Source: Phallusia fumigata (Eukaryota; Chordata; Ascidiacea; Phlebobranchia; Ascidiidae). From it: 20,504 nucleotides of DNA. Shown in pieces: positions 17,807-20,504 of this stretch (positions are counted from its first letter, which is position 1; the number at the start of each line of letters is the position of its first letter). Location: the NCBI GenBank assembly GCA_008931825.1, contig QXVZ01007938.1, positions 1 to 20,504 on the forward strand, given 5' to 3'. Under the pieces are notes generated by a model. It was not told where the DNA came from, searched no databases, and saw only the letters and a program-made list of their open reading frames with translations. A program made the translations under genes and the position numbers.

Positions 17807-20197
17807 CTACATGTCATTCATCAGGTTTGCTGCTGCTAAAATTTGCAAACTTACAATTGAAATCTCTTTTTTCACATCATCCCAAGAGCCACCTCTTTCA
17901 GCAGCAAAAATTGTGTCCACTATTCCTGGAAATGCAGCTCCGCTGTAACTGTCATGGGACGATGGAGCAAAGATTGTGTGGCGGTAATAGTGACGACCTG
18001 GCACACCATTGAAGTCTATGAACCCACGGTTAATCTGAAACAGCTTGTCATTGATTTGCCTCACATGAGCCGAATCTGAAGTAGCATTGATCAAACTGAC
18101 TTTGTCATTCAAGTTTATAGAAGCCTTTTTAAACACATTAATAGCCCAATACAGATTTTCCAATGATATTTTCTGCTGATCAAGCACAACACCACTGTTT
18201 TGTTGCAGCGAAGAAGCAAGTTTGGCAAGTTTGTCTGCATAGTCGACAGCCTTGAAAGGTAGCACACACTCATTCCCGGCTCTAATCAACAAACCAGCAG
18301 CAATCCTGGCTATTGCTAATGAGTAGTTGAAATCGGGGTCGATGTACTGTTTCATATAGTCAAAAGTGTCATGAACCGAATGATAAACTGGATAGGAAGA
18401 GATATTGTGGTAAAGATAATTGTACCTGATATCAGCGGATGCAACACCTGTACGCTGTAAAAATGTTGTATAATCACTTCCAGAGCCAATATTGGCGATA
18501 TATGGCTTTGTTTTATCATCAAAATCAAAATTTTTTGCAAGCCAGGTGTCATACACTGAAGAACGTTTGTGCTTTACCTCGTTTGCATCAGGATTTGGAA
18601 CATCTTTAGTGACATCAAACAGAAGTTGCCCAAGAGCTGGAGTGGACAGGGCTCTAAAAACCCCAGAACCCTGCACTGCTATATCAATGTTAAAATATGA
18701 AACAGCCCGCAAGAAGAGCATTTTTTCCATTTGTTCCACCCATTCTGTGGAGCCAATTAATCCATATTCCTCTGCACCCCAGCTGCAAAAAACAATAGTC
18801 CTTCTTGGCCTCCACTTGCCATTTTTGACCAGCGTACTCATTGCTCTAGCTACCTCCAACATGACAGCTGTACCACTAGATGGGTCCAAACCACCAAATG
18901 TCCATGCATCACGATGGTTTCCAAGTAGAACATAACGATCAGGTTCATGCCAACCTCTGATGTAGCCAACTACAGTTTTAATTGTTCGCCTTGCTCTGTA
19001 ATTTGCTACATGTATATGAGCTTTACAGTACTTGTGATCTTCGTCAAACTCACCCCCGATCTTGTAAGTAAAATCCATACCACCTTGCCAATCACTAGGT
19101 GCATTATCACCTCCGAGAATTGACAAAAGTTTGTAAGCATCAAGATAACCTATTGGTTGTACAGGTATTCTTGGAAGAGAACTTTCCGACTCTGTAATTC
19201 TGTGTGTGATATTGAGAGCTGGATAGTCAGGAGTCAAAGGGTCTCCATTCATGTAAAGTGATCCTCTTTGGACTCCAGATGGTGGCAACCACCAACTGTT
19301 AGGATAAGCATGTTTGCTCCCCTTTTGTGGATTCCAGGTATGTTTCTTTTGCCCCGCATAATCCATTGGATCATTAAATATCACCAGTCCAGCACATTTG
19401 TTTCGCTCAGCCAAAATTGCTTTATCACCTCGAAAGATTTTGCCATAACGGGCTATGCAAATACCACTTGTAACATTCACCCCTTTTTTTCCTAACAGCT
19501 CATAATCTTCCACCCTGCCAAAATTAACATAAAATAAGTCTCCTGTTGCATTCCCAGCTGCTCCATAGGCATTGAACACATGTAGGACATCATCTTGTTT
19601 TTCAGTGCTGGTAAATGGGTTTTCTGTCCAATTAGACTTGCGGGTCACAGTGCTATTTGGAAACATCACACCAACATAGTTGGGTGAAGAGTTGTTGGGA
19701 TAGGATAACAAGACATCATAAGGGTACACTTCAACTTTGTCCAGTTGGTCTTTCCATGCATCTGTGATTCGCTTTACCAAAACTTGTTCATTTTTTTCAC
19801 TGCCTGCCACATGAGTGTTTTTGGTTAGAAATTTTAGGTTGTTTTCAATATTTTTTTGTTTCATTTCCTTAAAAACCATGTTTTTTATTTCCATATAGGT
19901 GTACTGCTGTTGTGAAGTGACAACCTCTGCTGCTTCTGGTTCTGTTTCTTGTGGCTTGGGAACAAGAACAAAACGCCCAATCAAAATTCCAATAATTAAC
20001 ACCATTGTGGCTCCAAAAGCAGACCAACAGAACAAGGTTCTCTTTGTGATTACAACCGAGGACTTCTTGCGGTGGGACATGTGATTTTGACGAAATCCGA
20101 GTTCATCTGATCCATATTTTTCAGCTGAATACTCCACACCAAATTCTTCAGGAGAGTCTTCCAATGGAATGAGAGGTGAGGAATAATTAGACATCAT
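17807..20197 (-). CDS. Glutamate carboxypeptidase II / NAALADase-family membrane metallopeptidase (M28B), single coding exon
   Basis: A 796-residue type II membrane protein: cytosolic tail 1-52 ending in basic residues, transmembrane helix about 55-79, then stalk and ectodomain with the family's protease, apical (PA-like) and C-terminal dimerisation domains. Zinc ligands match GCPII: His428, Asp438, Glu477, Asp505 and His606. The catalytic base is Glu476 (SWGAEEYG). Calcium ligands Thr322, Tyr325, Glu485 and Glu488 are also kept. An active peptidase is therefore expected, unlike transferrin receptor. The glutamate pocket is only partly kept: Arg256, Tyr605 and Tyr751 are present, but the counterparts of Asn257 and Lys699 are Trp303 and Ser750. 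About ten N-glycosylation sequons support an extracellular ectodomain. The length is close to human GCPII (750). The start is the first ATG after an in-frame TAA (20224-20222); Met2 is an alternative. The coding region has no introns. Confidence 0.95.
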   Translation of the reverse strand: MMSNYSSPLIPLEDSPEEFGVEYSAEKYGSDELGFRQNHMSHRKKSSVVITKRTLFCWSAFGATMVLIIGILIGRFVLVPKPQETEPEAAEVVTSQQQYTYMEIKNMVFKEMKQKNIENNLKFLTKNTHVAGSEKNEQVLVKRITDAWKDQLDKVEVYPYDVLLSYPNNSSPNYVGVMFPNSTVTRKSNWTENPFTSTEKQDDVLHVFNAYGAAGNATGDLFYVNFGRVEDYELLGKKGVNVTSGICIARYGKIFRGDKAILAERNKCAGLVIFNDPMDYAGQKKHTWNPQKGSKHAYPNSWWLPPSGVQRGSLYMNGDPLTPDYPALNITHRITESESSLPRIPVQPIGYLDAYKLLSILGGDNAPSDWQGGMDFTYKIGGEFDEDHKYCKAHIHVANYRARRTIKTVVGYIRGWHEPDRYVLLGNHRDAWTFGGLDPSSGTAVMLEVARAMSTLVKNGKWRPRRTIVFCSWGAEEYGLIGSTEWVEQMEKMLFLRAVSYFNIDIAVQGSGVFRALSTPALGQLLFDVTKDVPNPDANEVKHKRSSVYDTWLAKNFDFDDKTKPYIANIGSGSDYTTFLQRTGVASADIRYNYLYHNISSYPVYHSVHDTFDYMKQYIDPDFNYSLAIARIAAGLLIRAGNECVLPFKAVDYADKLAKLASSLQQNSGVVLDQQKISLENLYWAINVFKKASINLNDKVSLINATSDSAHVRQINDKLFQINRGFIDFNGVPGRHYYRHTIFAPSSHDSYSGAAFPGIVDTIFAAERGGSWDDVKKEISIVSLQILAAANLMNDM

Positions 20198-20504
20198 TGC
20201 ACAGTAAAGATTGCAGCTGGTTTAGGATGTAAAGTAATAACACAAACACTGTTAAAATACAAAAAAAATTGTAATTTTGTTCTAAACACACCCTAAAAAA
20301 CACAAAAGTTTAAAATTAGCAACACATTTATCTTCATGACTATGAAATTTAGAATGCCCTTTAAAAAGGCATATAATAACCACATGCCAAAAAGGTTTGA
20401 ACCATATGCAACCTCCAGCAACAAAATTATACTGTCTAGATAAAATCAAGAAGTATTACTAAACAGTTTTCGGCACCTGAAACCGTAAGTTTTATTTTAC
20501 TTTG
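20198..20504 (-). promoter_or_regulatory. 5' flank / 5' UTR of the M28B peptidase gene
   Basis: AT-rich and without any coding frame. Read on the minus strand, a good splice acceptor (a T-rich tract ending in TTTTTTAG at 20293) lies about 95 bases before the start codon, so the mRNA may begin with a spliced or trans-spliced leader. An in-frame TAA lies 24 bases upstream of the ATG. No clear TATA box or CRE is seen. Confidence 0.35.

Noticed and set aside
17807..20197. Transferrin receptor
   Set aside because: The fold family is the same, but all five zinc ligands and the catalytic glutamate are present. Transferrin receptors have lost most of them.
1..20504. CRISPR array, bacterial operon or phage content
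   Set aside because: No spaced identical repeats and no prokaryotic gene organisation. Spliced genes show this is animal nuclear DNA.

Overview
The window looks like scaffold DNA from an invertebrate deuterostome. An ascidian such as Ciona is my best guess, held with low confidence. Reasons: a chordate-style CREB3L1/L2 gene split into many exons, several very short introns (about 80 bases) beside one long one, AT-rich introns, and unmerged, slightly divergent copies of the same sequence beside gap marks, as expected when a highly polymorphic diploid animal is assembled. Single-N gap marks lie at 833, 5805, 8987, 14383 and 16211.

Plus strand, about 2.7-17.1 kb: one gene for a CREB3-like (OASIS/BBF2H7 type) membrane-tethered bZIP transcription factor. 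I traced eleven coding exons by splice sites, phase and homology. Exons 2-7 (2676-4882) encode the acidic and Ser/Pro-rich cytosolic N-terminus. A 7.6-kb intron follows. Exons 8-10 (12498-14041) encode the conserved region just before the bZIP, the basic region and the leucine zipper. Exon 11 (14159-14276) holds the transmembrane segment. The last exon is broken by a gap: 14354-14382 before it and 16212-16367, with the stop, after it. About 607 codons are visible. Exon 1, with the start codon, was not found. The 3' UTR ends near an AATAAA at 17089 and carries a dense cluster of TGACGTCA (CRE) sites, the class of site such factors bind.

The stretch 14384-16210 is a second copy of 11864-13692, including exon 8 and most of exon 9. 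It is bounded by Ns on both sides and its coding differences are silent, so I read it as an alternative allele wrongly placed in the scaffold, not a real duplication. Smaller cases flank the Ns at 833 (113 bp) and 8987 (371 bp).

Minus strand, 20197-17807: an uninterrupted 796-residue type II membrane metallopeptidase of the M28B glutamate carboxypeptidase II / NAALADase family. All zinc ligands and the catalytic glutamate are present, but residues that recognise glutamate in GCPII are changed. The two genes converge tail to tail across about 0.7 kb. No functional link between them is visible. The remaining sequence (1-2675, most of the long intron, 17.1-17.8 kb and 20.2-20.5 kb) shows no gene I can support.
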